From: Mesorhizobium sp. B2-4-3
GTDB taxonomy: Bacteria > Pseudomonadota > Alphaproteobacteria > Rhizobiales > Rhizobiaceae
Direction of reading: 5' to 3'
Assembly: GCF_006442815.1 (NCBI RefSeq)
Contig: NZ_VFVL01000015.1
Span: forward strand, 1 to 64,000
Length of the DNA: 64,000 nucleotides
Positions 19,369-30,352 of the stretch are shown here, one piece after another. Position 1 is the first letter of the stretch. The number at the start of each line of letters is the position of its first letter. The notes beneath the pieces are model-generated. The model saw only the letters and a list, made by a program, of their open reading frames with translations. It did not search any database and was not told the DNA's origin. The position numbers and the translations under genes are program-made.

Positions 19369-20355
19369 CTATTGCTGCAGTTCCTGCGGCGGTTCCCGCG
19401 AAGGAACCTTGTATTCCTCGACCTTGTCGCCGCGCGTCACGATCACCGTCTTCAGTTTCGGCGCGTCCTGGTCCTTCGTCATCGCATTGACCAGCGAGGT
19501 GGCGCTCGCCTGCGCGTTTGCGGCAACCGACCCGCCGAAGGACGAGATGGTCGTAAGCCCGCCATTGCTGGCGGTTGCGTCGGCGGCCGACCGCAGCGAC
19601 AACGACAGCGTGCCGACGGTTCGGGCAAGCGCCACTTTCTGCGCCCCTTCGTTGGTGACTTCGAGGGTCACGGAATTGGCGACTTGCGGCTCGGTCTTGC
19701 GCTCGTCGGCGCCCTGTCCGACCGAAAGCACCTTGGCATCGGAGACGACGATCTCGGACGTGACGGTCGAGCCGGCAGCCCCTTGAGCATTCTTGGACAC
19801 TTCCTGGATGTCGCCAGCGTCGCGCGTCAGCACGACGTCCACGCGGTCTCCGGGCGTGATGAAGCCGCCGACACCGGCGATCTCATCGGTGCGCACGGTG
19901 ACGGCCCGCATTCCCGGCGACAGCATGTTGGAAAGGGTGGCACGGCCGTTCGGCCCCGACAGCTTGGTGAGCAGCACCGGTTCGTTGACTTCGATCGGCG
20001 ACAGCACGACCCGGCTGCCGTCCGCAAGCAGCTTGTCGATCGTCGGGAAGGCACCTTGCGGCAGGGAATCCTGCGGCCACGGAATCTCGGCGAGCTGCGG
20101 CCGTCCGAGCTCCATGCCGTAACGAAGCGGCGCTTGCGCCACCACGATGGTCTTGAACTCGACCTTGGGCTGCTGCGGCGCCGTGACGGAGACGACCTTG
20201 ACCTCGGGCTGCGCCTTGGCCTGGCTCTTGACCCAGAAGTCCGCCGCAAAGATCGAGATCGCGCCGAACACGGCGGCGATGCCGATCATGGTTATGGCCC
20301 TGCCCCTCACAACGAAACCCCTGACGCCCGTGGTCTTTTGTTGGTTGAGCCTCAC
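19369..20355 (-). CDS. cpaB: Flp pilus assembly protein CpaB/RcpC
   Basis: 328 residues from a GTG at 20355; an ATG at 20289 (beginning MIGIAAVFG) is an equally possible start that would trim the basic N terminus but keep the membrane anchor. The protein has a single anchor, an SAF-type domain with VVAQAPLRYGMELGRPQL and a C-terminal half containing GFITPGDRVDVVLT. CpaB proteins bridge to the secretin in the periplasm. It is the first gene of the operon; the 188-base gap to parE must hold the divergent promoters. Confidence 0.9.
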   Translation of the reverse strand: MRLNQQKTTGVRGFVVRGRAITMIGIAAVFGAISIFAADFWVKSQAKAQPEVKVVSVTAPQQPKVEFKTIVVAQAPLRYGMELGRPQLAEIPWPQDSLPQGAFPTIDKLLADGSRVVLSPIEVNEPVLLTKLSGPNGRATLSNMLSPGMRAVTVRTDEIAGVGGFITPGDRVDVVLTRDAGDIQEVSKNAQGAAGSTVTSEIVVSDAKVLSVGQGADERKTEPQVANSVTLEVTNEGAQKVALARTVGTLSLSLRSAADATASNGGLTTISSFGGSVAANAQASATSLVNAMTKDQDAPKLKTVIVTRGDKVEEYKVPSREPPQELQQ

Positions 20356-20543
20356 GCTAGGCGTTAATGTTAAAGAATCAGGAATCCCGCGACCCGCCGA
20401 TCGCCCTATTTCGGCCGGCTTGGTTATCGAATGGTTTTGGAATAAGAGACAGTTTGATCCCTGAACGGAACAGGAACTCGTTCGCCCGCCAAAAGCGTGG
20501 CAGTATCGAGACGTGATTCGCTTTACCGGACGCTAGGCCCAGC

Positions 20544-22598
<2,055 letters not shown>

Positions 22599-22640
22599 TC
22601 GCCTGCTGGTCCATAACAGTCTCCGGCACGGAGAACCGAT

Positions 22641-24722
22641 GTGACCTGGACGCGGTTGAAAGAGCTTGTCGAGACGCCCTTAAGCGGTTTGACGCAGCCG
22701 ACCCGTTCGGACTGGATTTTTGCCCTGCGCACGGTTTCGGCCGGACTGATCGCGCTGCTTGTCGCCTACGCGCTGAAGCTCGACCATCCGCAATGGGCGA
22801 TGATGACGGTGTTCATCGTCGCGCAGCCGGTCGCCGGCATGGTGCTGGCGAAAGGCTTCTACCGGCTGCTCGGCACGCTGGCCGGCGGCCTGGCGGCCGT
22901 CGGCATCACATCGCTGTTCGGCGCCAATCCCTGGCTGCTGGTGAGCGTGCTGGCGCTCTGGATCGGCGTCTGCACGCTGATCTCGTCGCTATTGCGCAAC
23001 CCGGAAGCCTATGGCGCCGCGCTTGCCGGTTATACCGCGATGATCATCAGCCTGCCGGCCCTCGGACAGCCGCATATCGTCGTCGACCTGGCGATCGCGC
23101 GCTGCGCGGAGATCGTGCTCGGCATCGTCTGCGCCGGCGTCACCAGCCGGCTGATCCTGCCGAAGCTCGCGGCCGACGCCATCATTTCCAGGTTGAAGCG
23201 CAGCATCCTCGACCTCGCCGAATATGCCGGCGGCGCCTTTTCCAACGGCGATCCGGCAAGCCTCTCCGCGCTCCAGCGCAAGCTGATCACCGATGCCCAG
23301 ACGCTTGCCGAGATGCGCACCTATGCGCGCCTAGAGGCGCCGAGCTTCGCCACCCGCGCCCACCCGGTGCGGCGCACGATCGGTCAGCTTCTGTGGGCGC
23401 TTTCGGCGGCGCGCGCATTGCACAGCCACCGCAGGCCGAAGAATGCGGCGCTCATTCCCATGCGCAGCGAATTGAAAGCCTTCGTCGGCGAACTGGCGGC
23501 GACGCCCGGCGCGCTCGACGACACCGGCCCCTGGGTGGCGCGGCTCGATGCAATCGCAAGCAAGGCCAGGGAGATGCCCGACCTGCCCAACGATAACGGC
23601 TCCAACGATACTGCCGAAGACAAGGTCGGCACCATCACCCGCCTGACCATTGCCGGCGATTTCGCCGAGGCGCTGAAGCAGGTGATGCGCGGTCTTGACG
23701 CGCTTCGCTCGCCCGTCTCGCGGAAATCGAGCGAGCGGGGCCAGCCGGCGCTGGTCGTCCACCGCGACTACCAGGCCGCGTGGCGCAACGCCGTGCGCGC
23801 GGCGCTCGCGACTTTGCTCGTGGCGATCTTCTGGCTGACGACCAAATGGTCGGAAGCAGCCGGCACCGTCATCCTCGTCGCCGTCGTCTCCAGCCTGTTC
23901 GCGGCGCGCCCGGATCCGGTGCAGTCCGCCTGGGGTTTCTTCACCGGAACGCTGATCGCGCTGCCTTTTGCCTTTCTGGTCGGCCAGGTCGCGCTGCCGG
24001 CGCTGCCGGGCTTCGGTTGGTTTACGCTCTTCGTCGTGCCGATCCTGGTGCCCGCGGCGCTCGGCATGGCAAATCCCCGCCATGTCGGCGTCGCCACCGC
24101 CTTCGCCATCAACTTCCTCGCCTTCCTCAGCCCGCATCAGCAGATGATCTACGATCCCGGGCCGTTCTTCGCCGGCTCGGCGTCGATCCTGGTCGGCATC
24201 CTGATTGCCATCGGCGTCTTCATCGTCGTGCTGCCCGCCGACCCCTGGGTCACCGTGGAGCGCATCTCGCAGGCGATGCGCGAGGACCTGGCGCGGCTTT
24301 GCCTGCATGAGCGCATTCCCCGGCGCTCGGCCTTCGAAAGCCTCGCGTATGACCGGATCAACCAGTTGATGCCGCAGGTGCAGCAGACGGGCCGCAAGGG
24401 TGATCCCATTCTTGGCGGAAGCATTTCGGCCGTAACCGTCGGGCTGGAGGTGCTGCGGCTGCGCCACGCGCAACTGAACTCCGCCGTCCCGCACGAAACA
24501 GTCGAGTCCATCGGCAATTTCCTGCGCGGCCTGGCGCGCGAATTGCTGTTTAGGCGGCCGGGCGAGCCGCAGACCGCGACCGTCGCGGTGGCGAGGCAAT
24601 ATGCGGCCAGCATCGCCCAACGCAGCGATCGGCTCGAAATGCTGCAGATCGCCGCCTCGCTGCGCATCATCGCCGCGGCGACGGAGGATTATCCGGATTT
24701 CTTTGCGAAGGGTCGCGCTTGA
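22641..24722 (+). CDS. FUSC family membrane protein (aromatic acid exporter-like)
   Basis: 693 residues from a GTG with GGAG at 22630-22633. Architecture is typical: an N-terminal block of about six membrane segments (about 25-180), a cytoplasmic region of about 200 residues, a second membrane block (about 375-530) and a C-terminal soluble part. It resembles the AaeB/YccS group, whose members export aromatic acids or have unknown substrates. No adaptor gene is adjacent. It is co-oriented with parE, but a functional link is unlikely. Confidence 0.87.
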   Translation: MTWTRLKELVETPLSGLTQPTRSDWIFALRTVSAGLIALLVAYALKLDHPQWAMMTVFIVAQPVAGMVLAKGFYRLLGTLAGGLAAVGITSLFGANPWLLVSVLALWIGVCTLISSLLRNPEAYGAALAGYTAMIISLPALGQPHIVVDLAIARCAEIVLGIVCAGVTSRLILPKLAADAIISRLKRSILDLAEYAGGAFSNGDPASLSALQRKLITDAQTLAEMRTYARLEAPSFATRAHPVRRTIGQLLWALSAARALHSHRRPKNAALIPMRSELKAFVGELAATPGALDDTGPWVARLDAIASKAREMPDLPNDNGSNDTAEDKVGTITRLTIAGDFAEALKQVMRGLDALRSPVSRKSSERGQPALVVHRDYQAAWRNAVRAALATLLVAIFWLTTKWSEAAGTVILVAVVSSLFAARPDPVQSAWGFFTGTLIALPFAFLVGQVALPALPGFGWFTLFVVPILVPAALGMANPRHVGVATAFAINFLAFLSPHQQMIYDPGPFFAGSASILVGILIAIGVFIVVLPADPWVTVERISQAMREDLARLCLHERIPRRSAFESLAYDRINQLMPQVQQTGRKGDPILGGSISAVTVGLEVLRLRHAQLNSAVPHETVESIGNFLRGLARELLFRRPGEPQTATVAVARQYAASIAQRSDRLEMLQIAASLRIIAAATEDYPDFFAKGRA

Positions 24723-24764
24723 ACAATTCGGGGCGTGCCGCGTTTCAGGTCAAAGGTTGGACAC

Positions 24765-25202
24765 ATGGCGCTCAAACGGATGGACAACATGGGAATCGTC
24801 GTCGAGGACCTCGACGGGACGATTGATTTCTTTCGCGAGCTCGGCTTTGAACTCGAAGGGCGAGCCACGATCGAAGGAGAATGGGCCGGACGTGTCACTG
24901 GGCTCGGCGATCAGCACGTCGAGATTGCGATGATGCGCACGCCGGACGGTCACAGCCGGCTCGAGCTTTCCCGCTTCCTCAGGCCACGTATCGTGGCGGA
25001 TCACCGCAATGCCCCGGTGAACGCCCTGGGCTATCTGCGCGTCATGTTCGCCGTGGACGACGTCGACGAGACGCTTGAGAGACTCCGCAAGCGCGGCGCC
25101 GAGCTCGTAGGCGAAGTGGTCCAGTATAAGGACGCGTATCGGCTCTGCTACATCCGCGGGCCTGAAGGGCTTCTCATCGGCCTCGCCCAAGAACTCAGCT
25201 GA
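24765..25202 (+). CDS. VOC (glyoxalase/bleomycin-resistance fold) family protein
   Basis: 145 residues from the ATG at 24765, with AAAGG at 24752-24756; a GTG at 24735 is a less likely start. Two beta-alpha-beta-beta-beta units are visible. The first begins with DNMGIVVEDLDGTIDFF, the second with LRVMFAVDDVDETLERL and ends YIRGPEGLLIGLAQ. The final Glu in the RGPEG motif is a usual metal ligand. Substrate unknown: lyases, dioxygenases and resistance proteins share this fold. Confidence 0.85.
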   Translation: MALKRMDNMGIVVEDLDGTIDFFRELGFELEGRATIEGEWAGRVTGLGDQHVEIAMMRTPDGHSRLELSRFLRPRIVADHRNAPVNALGYLRVMFAVDDVDETLERLRKRGAELVGEVVQYKDAYRLCYIRGPEGLLIGLAQELS

Positions 25203-25227
25203 GGCCTGAATATAGACGTGCCCTAAT

Positions 25228-26349
25228 TTAGGCCGCGGCGATGGCCAGCGCGTGCCCGCGCGCATTTTCCCGCAAGGCATCGAGATGGATAGACTTCACC
25301 AGCCCGGCAAGATCGCCCTCGGCGGATTGGCCGCCGAGTTCCTTCAACATCAGCCAGCTCACTTCCTGCACGCCGGCGACACGCCGGCCGTTGGCTACCT
25401 CGCGCCAGACTTTCAGCGCGCGCAGGATGATGGCATGCGTCACCGGCGCAAGTCCGGCGCTGCGGAATAGCGCCTGCAGGGCAACGTCGTGCCCGCCGGC
25501 GAGAAGTGCTGTAACCCGCTGCTCGGACTGTTGGGCCAAAGCCACCAGCATCGAGCCGAAGAAGTCCACCTTGCCATGCGCGATGGTGCGGATGATGAAG
25601 CTTGCCGTGAGGTCGCCGCGCAGCCTCAGATGCTCGATCAACGCGGCATGCTCTTCCAGGCGCGTTCCCTCGATCAGCGTGACCGAGGCTTTCACGCAGG
25701 CGTCGCGCATCACGCGATCGGCGCGCGCCGCACCCATCATCGCCAGCACCAGTGGCGAACCTTTCAGGGTCTCGCCGAGCTTGACCAGCAGCATGTGCCG
25801 GCAATCGGCGGGCAGGCGTTGATCGGCAATCAGCGCCTCGCGCACCAGCGGCAGGTGGCCGTGCCGCTCGGCCATGCGGCGGAAGCTCAGCGAAGCAATC
25901 TCGGCGCCGCTGTTGCCGACCAGCGCGGCGCAGGCTTCCGGCTCGCCGATCTCGGCGATCGCCGCCGCCAGCGACATCGAGACGACCGGACGGTTGGCGA
26001 TCAGCTTCTGCGTCGCCTTCTGGCCGCAGGCGACGCGCTCGACCAGATCGGCATCGGTAAGCAGCGGCGAACGCGCCAGAACCAGCGCCGCGACTTCCGG
26101 CTGGTCGGCGGCCAGCGCGCTGATCACCTGCGGCGGCGCGTGATGGCTCATCGACAGCGCCTCGGCGAGCGCCAGCCGCACCTTGGAGGAAGCGTCGTCC
26201 AGAAGCAGCGTCAGCGCCGCCTCGGCGGCGCAGCGATCCTCGAACGGCAGATCGGAATTGATATAGGCACGCGCCAGCGCGCTCGCGGCGGCGGCTCGCT
26301 CGGAAACCCTTGCCGTATCAATCCATTTTAGAAAGTGCGAAACAATCAT
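25228..26349 (-). CDS. DUF2336 family protein
   Basis: 373 residues, predominantly alpha-helical and HEAT-like (repeated Leu-rich helices such as EAALTLLLDDASSKVRLALAE). No signal peptide, membrane segment or catalytic motif. DUF2336 proteins are widespread in alphaproteobacteria, and most are uncharacterised. It converges with the VOC gene (25-base gap) and diverges from the MaoC-like gene. It may be a scaffold or regulator, but nothing here says for what. Confidence 0.82.
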   Translation of the reverse strand: MIVSHFLKWIDTARVSERAAAASALARAYINSDLPFEDRCAAEAALTLLLDDASSKVRLALAEALSMSHHAPPQVISALAADQPEVAALVLARSPLLTDADLVERVACGQKATQKLIANRPVVSMSLAAAIAEIGEPEACAALVGNSGAEIASLSFRRMAERHGHLPLVREALIADQRLPADCRHMLLVKLGETLKGSPLVLAMMGAARADRVMRDACVKASVTLIEGTRLEEHAALIEHLRLRGDLTASFIIRTIAHGKVDFFGSMLVALAQQSEQRVTALLAGGHDVALQALFRSAGLAPVTHAIILRALKVWREVANGRRVAGVQEVSWLMLKELGGQSAEGDLAGLVKSIHLDALRENARGHALAIAAA

Positions 26350-26501
26350 ACCGACCAGCTACGCCCATGCCGGAATGTTCCCGGCCCCGTTGTCAACGGT
26401 AGGCTGGAAATGGTTTACGAACGGTTCACCATGTTTCTTAACCGGCTTGATGGAGGCGCGGCCAACGCCTATCAAGCAGGTGCATTGGAGGAGATCGAAC
26501 C

Positions 26502-26954
26502 ATGGCCGGGCTTTATCTGGAAGAGTTTGTCGTCGGCCACGTTTTCCACCACACGCTGCGCAAGACAGTGACCGAGAGCGACAACATGCTGTTTTCGGTG
26601 ATGACGCTGAACCCGCAGCCCCTGCACATCGATTTCGACTTCGCCGCAAAGACCGAATGGGGCAAGCCGCTGGTGAACTCGCTGTTCACGCTCGGCCTGA
26701 TGATCGGCATTTCGGTGAACGACATCACCGTCGGCACCACTGTCGCCAATCTCGGCATGAAGGAGACGGTGTTCCCGCATCCCGTCTTTCACGGCGACAC
26801 CATCCGGGTCGAGACGACGGTCGTCTCCGTGCGCGGCTCCAAGTCGAAGCCCGACCGCGGCATCGTCGAGTTCGAGCATCGCGCCTACAATCAAAATGCC
26901 GTTCTCGTCGCCAAATGCACAAGGCAGGCGATGATGCTGAAGAAGGCGGCCTGA
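26502..26954 (+). CDS. MaoC family (R)-specific hydratase-like protein
   Basis: 150 residues, a single hot-dog domain. The hydratase motif region NPQPLHIDFDFAA is at about 36-48, including the His-x-Asp expected at the active site; PLVNSLFTLGLMIG forms the central helix. The stop overlaps the ATG of the CoA ester lyase gene (ATGA at 26951-26957 region), so the two are translationally coupled and probably act on the same acyl-CoA route, for example beta-methylmalyl-type intermediates. Confidence 0.87.
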   Translation: MAGLYLEEFVVGHVFHHTLRKTVTESDNMLFSVMTLNPQPLHIDFDFAAKTEWGKPLVNSLFTLGLMIGISVNDITVGTTVANLGMKETVFPHPVFHGDTIRVETTVVSVRGSKSKPDRGIVEFEHRAYNQNAVLVAKCTRQAMMLKKAA

Positions 26955-27835
26955 TGCGCTCGCTGCTCTTCGTACCCGGCGACTCGGAGCGGAAGCTGGA
27001 AAAAGGTTTTGACGCCGGCGCCGACGTGGTCATCGTCGATCTCGAGGATTCCGTCGCCGCCGCGAACAAGGTCGCTGCGCGCGACGTTGCAGCGCGCTTC
27101 ATCTCCGGCCAAAAGCAGCAGACCAGCTCCGCCATCTATGTGCGGGTCAACGACCTGTCGACCGGCCTCACCGACGCCGACCTCGCGGCACTCGTCCCCG
27201 CGAAGCCCGACGGCATCATGCTGCCCAAGTCGAACAGCGGGCGGGACGTCCAGCAGCTGGCGGCGAAGCTCCGGGTGCACGAGGCCGAAAACGGGCTGCC
27301 GGACGGCGCCATAAGAATCCTGCCGATCATCACTGAGACCGCGGCGGGCGTGCTGGCGGCGGCAAGCTATGCCGGAACGAGCGCGCGGCTTGCCGGCCTG
27401 ACCTGGGGCGCGGAGGATTTGTCGGCGGCGGTCGGAGCGCGCTCGACCCGCGACGAGAGCGGCCGCTACACCGACCTGTTTCGCCTGGCGCGCACCATGA
27501 CCATTCTGGCGGCGGGCGCGGCCGAAGTCGCCGCCATCGACACTGTCTTTCCTGATTTCCGCGACATGGCGGCCTTCGAGGAGGAATGCCGCGAGGCCGA
27601 GCGCGACGGCTTCACCGGCAAGATGGCGATCCATCCGGCGCAGGTGCCGGTCATCAACGCCGCCTTCACGCCATCCGCCGAGGCGGTCGGGCGATCGCAG
27701 GCGATCGTCGACGCCTTCGCGGCGGCGGGAAACCCGGGCGTCGTCGGCATCGACGGCAAGATGTACGACCGGCCGCATCTGCGGCTGGCCGAACGTTTGC
27801 TCGCTCGCGCTAGACCAATTCCAGGAAAAGTGTGA
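26954..27835 (+). CDS. HpcH/HpaI-type CoA ester lyase
   Basis: 293 residues of the CitE-like fold: SLLFVPGDSERKLEKG at the N terminus, VIVDLEDSVAAANK with a metal-site Asp/Glu, VRVND, GIMLPKS, ITETAAGVLAA, LTWGAEDLSAAVGA and GKMAIHPAQVPVIN. Such enzymes split or form malyl-CoA or citramalyl-CoA type esters. It starts within the stop of the MaoC-like gene. Its last seven codons and stop lie inside a repeat element (27816-27856), so the extreme C terminus may be recent. Confidence 0.9.
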   Translation: MRSLLFVPGDSERKLEKGFDAGADVVIVDLEDSVAAANKVAARDVAARFISGQKQQTSSAIYVRVNDLSTGLTDADLAALVPAKPDGIMLPKSNSGRDVQQLAAKLRVHEAENGLPDGAIRILPIITETAAGVLAAASYAGTSARLAGLTWGAEDLSAAVGARSTRDESGRYTDLFRLARTMTILAAGAAEVAAIDTVFPDFRDMAAFEEECREAERDGFTGKMAIHPAQVPVINAAFTPSAEAVGRSQAIVDAFAAAGNPGVVGIDGKMYDRPHLRLAERLLARARPIPGKV

Positions 27836-27856
27836 GCGGTTTCCCGTCCGGAATTG
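27816..27856. repeat. Bulged hairpin repeat, family B copy 1
   Basis: CAATTCC (27816-27822) pairs with GGAATTG (27850-27856); inside, GGAAA (27824-27828) pairs with TTTCC (27840-27844). The loop AGTGTGAGCGG matches that of the copy at 30197-30249 apart from one base. It overlaps the 3' end and stop codon of the CoA ester lyase gene. Confidence 0.7.
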
Positions 27857-27900
27857 CGTAAAAACAAGGCTCTAGGGCGGCAGGCAGCTCCGCCTGACCG

Positions 27901-28575
27901 CTACCAGACCATCGGGATCAGTTTGTAGCGAACACGCGCGGCGTAATCGTCATAGCCCCGCAGGCCGGTCCGCAAGGTCTTTTCCTCGATGAAGGTGCGG
28001 ATGGCGAGCAGGACGATGAAGGCGAGGACCGATGCCAGCCCCCACCAGGAACCAAGCAGCAGCGCCGTGCCGGCGAAATAGAGTATGGCCCCCGCATACA
28101 TAGGGTGGCGGACGTAACTGTATGGACCGGTGGTAATCACCCTCTGTCCGCGCTCGTCCTGGATCTTCACGACAGGCGCGGCGAAGCTGTTTTCCAGCAT
28201 CGTCAGATAGCAGACCCATATCCCGATAAGCAGGACCAGCACGCCGATCGCCTGCACCCAGACGGGAACTGGCGACCAGCCGAAACGGAAGTCGAGTCCC
28301 ATCAGAGCTAGCCAGGCGAAGATGCCGAGCAGCAATATGCTCAGCAATATCTTGTCGGCCGCGGTCTGGGTCTTCTGGATCGGCGGGCGGAGGCGCTCAT
28401 TCATCAGGCCTGGATCGCGCCGTGCGAGCGCGACGCCCATGGTAAGGCTCAGCCCGACCATCACGACTACATACACCCAGGCTCCGGTCCAGTGCAGCGT
28501 GCCGGCCGACACAAAGAGCAAGGCCGCCATCAGGCCGAACCACACGAATGTCTGGAGAACCAATCTCGAGATCAT
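27901..28575 (-). CDS. Isoprenylcysteine carboxyl methyltransferase-like membrane protein
   Basis: 224 residues from the ATG at 28575, which has GGAAGG six bases upstream; a TTG two codons earlier is less likely. Five membrane segments are visible. The C-terminal ICMT/PEMT-type signature GPYSYVRHPMYAG and the EEKTLR stretch mark the SAM-binding region. Bacterial members methylate small or lipid substrates, mostly unknown. It is divergent from a TetR regulator, with a palindromic operator between them, so that regulator is the likely controller. Confidence 0.85.
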   Translation of the reverse strand: MISRLVLQTFVWFGLMAALLFVSAGTLHWTGAWVYVVVMVGLSLTMGVALARRDPGLMNERLRPPIQKTQTAADKILLSILLLGIFAWLALMGLDFRFGWSPVPVWVQAIGVLVLLIGIWVCYLTMLENSFAAPVVKIQDERGQRVITTGPYSYVRHPMYAGAILYFAGTALLLGSWWGLASVLAFIVLLAIRTFIEEKTLRTGLRGYDDYAARVRYKLIPMVW

Positions 28576-28623
28576 GACCAACCTTCCGCGAAGTTTCGCC
28601 CAACCCGCAATTTGGCCGAATCC

Positions 28624-28654
28624 GACCGATGGTCTATTATACCGACCATCAGTC
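28624..28654. promoter_or_regulatory. Paired palindromic operator for the TetR regulator
   Basis: GACCGATGGTC at 28624-28634 and GACCATCAGTC at 28644-28654 form an inverted repeat (10 of 11 positions). The first half is itself a perfect GACC-N3-GGTC palindrome and the second nearly so. The centres are 20 bases apart, about two helical turns. It lies between the divergent methyltransferase and TetR genes. Confidence 0.7.
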
Positions 28655-28717
28655 TATTTCTCAAGGCACGTCCGGCGCTCTGGACGGGAACGGCTGCCGC
28701 GTGCACAAGGTTTCGTC

Positions 28718-29485
28718 ATGCCACGTGTCATCAAGCATCCGGAGCTCAGACGAGAAGAGCTGCTGAACCACGCCCAGGCGCTGTTCCTGACGCATGGCTA
28801 CGACAAGGCAAGCCTCAACGACGTCATCGCGGCCGCCGGCATCTCGAAGGGCGCCTTCTATCACTACTTCGCCTCCAAGGAGGCCCTGCTGGAGTCGCTC
28901 GCCGAGCGCTTCGCCAGACAGGCGCTGGCCGGCGTTCAGGATGTGCTCGGCGATCCGGCGCTCGATCCGCTTGGACGCCTCAACGCCCTGCTCGCGAAGT
29001 CACGGCAGGCCAAGGTCGAGACCGCGGCGGAAGCCTGGGCGCTGTTCGAGACGATGTTCCGGCCGGAGAACCTGGTGCTGTTCCACCGCATCAACCTGGC
29101 GGCCAGCGCGGCCTTTTCGCCCTTGCTGGTCGAAATCATCAGGCAAGGTGTGGCGGACGGAACCTTCTGCACCTTCGATCCGGAAGGCGTCGCCGACATC
29201 GTCATGCAGTTCGGCATGGCCACGCATGATGTGATCGCCAAGGCATTCGCCGGCGGCAGCGATGCCGATATGGACATTGCGATCGAAACCCTGGAAAGGC
29301 GCGTGAGGCTCTACGAGATCGCGCTCGACCGCATTCTGGGGCTCCCCGACGGCAGCATACGCATCGGCGAGCCCGGCTACGTGCGCGCCGTCATGACAGC
29401 GCGCCGCTCCAATCCTTCCGTCGGCGCGGACGCTCCGCCTTCGAAGAATCGTGAGCCAGGCCGCGCCCCTTTGCGGCGCCCATAG
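28718..29485 (+). CDS. TetR/AcrR family transcriptional regulator
   Basis: 255 residues from the ATG at 28718, with AAGG at 28707-28710. The DNA-binding domain spans about 10-57 with ASLNDVIAAAGISKGAFYHY as recognition region. The C-terminal ligand domain has no motif that tells the inducer. The tail after about 225 is basic and Pro/Ser-rich. It probably represses the divergent methyltransferase-like gene and itself through the operator at 28624-28654. Confidence 0.9.
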   Translation: MPRVIKHPELRREELLNHAQALFLTHGYDKASLNDVIAAAGISKGAFYHYFASKEALLESLAERFARQALAGVQDVLGDPALDPLGRLNALLAKSRQAKVETAAEAWALFETMFRPENLVLFHRINLAASAAFSPLLVEIIRQGVADGTFCTFDPEGVADIVMQFGMATHDVIAKAFAGGSDADMDIAIETLERRVRLYEIALDRILGLPDGSIRIGEPGYVRAVMTARRSNPSVGADAPPSKNREPGRAPLRRP

Positions 29486-29490
29486 ACCGT

Positions 29491-30075
29491 TCACCCTGCC
29501 CAGGGACCCGCGTAATCGACATAAAGCCTCGCCAGATCTGGCCGCGGCCGTTCCGGCGCCGGCCCCTGATAGGAGCCGATATGGACGAAGCCGATGACGC
29601 GCTCCTGCGGCGACAGCCCGAGGATCGCCCTGCCCTCGGCCACATCGGAATACCAGTTGCTGATCATGTTGGTGCCATAGCCCAACGCGTTGGCCGCGAT
29701 CATCAGGTTCATGGCCGCCATGCCACCTGACAGAAACATCTCCCATTGCGGGATCTTCGGGTTCTCCTTCGGCACCGACACGACGCCGATCACCAGCGGC
29801 GCGCGCGAGAAGCGCGCCAGCTCCTGGTTGCGCCGGCCTTCCGGCAACAGCCCCTCGCGCTGTTCGGCAAGCGCCGCCAGCTTCCTGCCGATCTCGACCC
29901 GCGCCTCGCCGCGATAGAGGATGAAACGCCAGGGCTCGAGCCTGCCATGGTCGGGCACGCGCGAGGCCGCAGCGATCATCGTCGCGATCTCGGCGTCGCT
30001 CGGCGCCGGCTCCTTGAGGTCGGGGATCGGCGCGGAATTGCGGGTGAGCAGGAAGTCGATGATCGGCGACGCCAT
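29491..30075 (-). CDS. Nitroreductase family protein (YdjA-like)
   Basis: 194 residues from the ATG at 30075, with AGGAGA upstream; the frame is open for eight more codons. FMN-binding nitroreductase features: LLTRNSAP near the N terminus in place of the usual RRS, ASRVPDHGRLEPWRF, MAAMNLMIAANALGYGTN and the C-terminal FVHIGSYQG. It resembles the short, single-domain YdjA/TdsD type. It should use FMN and NAD(P)H; the substrate is unknown. It converges with the TetR gene, with 5 bases between stops. Confidence 0.9.
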   Translation of the reverse strand: MASPIIDFLLTRNSAPIPDLKEPAPSDAEIATMIAAASRVPDHGRLEPWRFILYRGEARVEIGRKLAALAEQREGLLPEGRRNQELARFSRAPLVIGVVSVPKENPKIPQWEMFLSGGMAAMNLMIAANALGYGTNMISNWYSDVAEGRAILGLSPQERVIGFVHIGSYQGPAPERPRPDLARLYVDYAGPWAG

Positions 30076-30196
30076 GGGCGCAAGTCTCCTGGAAAGCATT
30101 CAATTTTGAGCTGAAGCACGCCATCGGGAGGTCGGGCGGCTCGGGCGGTGGCGTTTTGCGCCGGATAAGCAGCCGCCGCGCAGGGCGGCGCGCTTC

Positions 30197-30249
30197 TAGA
30201 GCATGATGCCGAAAAGTGTGAAGCGGTTTTCGGACGACATCATGCTCTA
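30197..30249. repeat. Bulged hairpin repeat, family B copy 2
   Basis: TAGAGCATGATG (30197-30208) pairs with CATCATGCTCTA (30238-30249). Directly inside, CCGAAAA (30209-30215) pairs with TTTTCGG (30227-30233), leaving a 4-base bulge on one side. The loop is GTGTGAAGCGG. This is a common intergenic element type in Mesorhizobium-like genomes. Confidence 0.8.
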
Positions 30250-30260
30250 CTTCTTTGACT

Positions 30261-30312
30261 TAGAGCCGGATTCAGATTTCAGGTCAATTCGACCTGAAAT
30301 CATCCGGCTCTA
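30261..30312. repeat. Bulged double-stem palindrome next to the family B element
   Basis: Outer arms TAGAGCCGGAT (30261-30271) and ATCCGGCTCTA (30302-30312); inner arms GATTTCAGGTC (30275-30285) and GACCTGAAATC (30291-30301); all 11 bp and perfect. A TCA bulge lies on the left only, and the loop is AATTC. It is 11 bases downstream of the previous element and has the same outer-stem, bulge, inner-stem plan with different sequence. Confidence 0.85.
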
Positions 30313-30352
30313 GGCCTTGAAATTGCCACCGCCTTGGGCTTCAACGCAAGGC

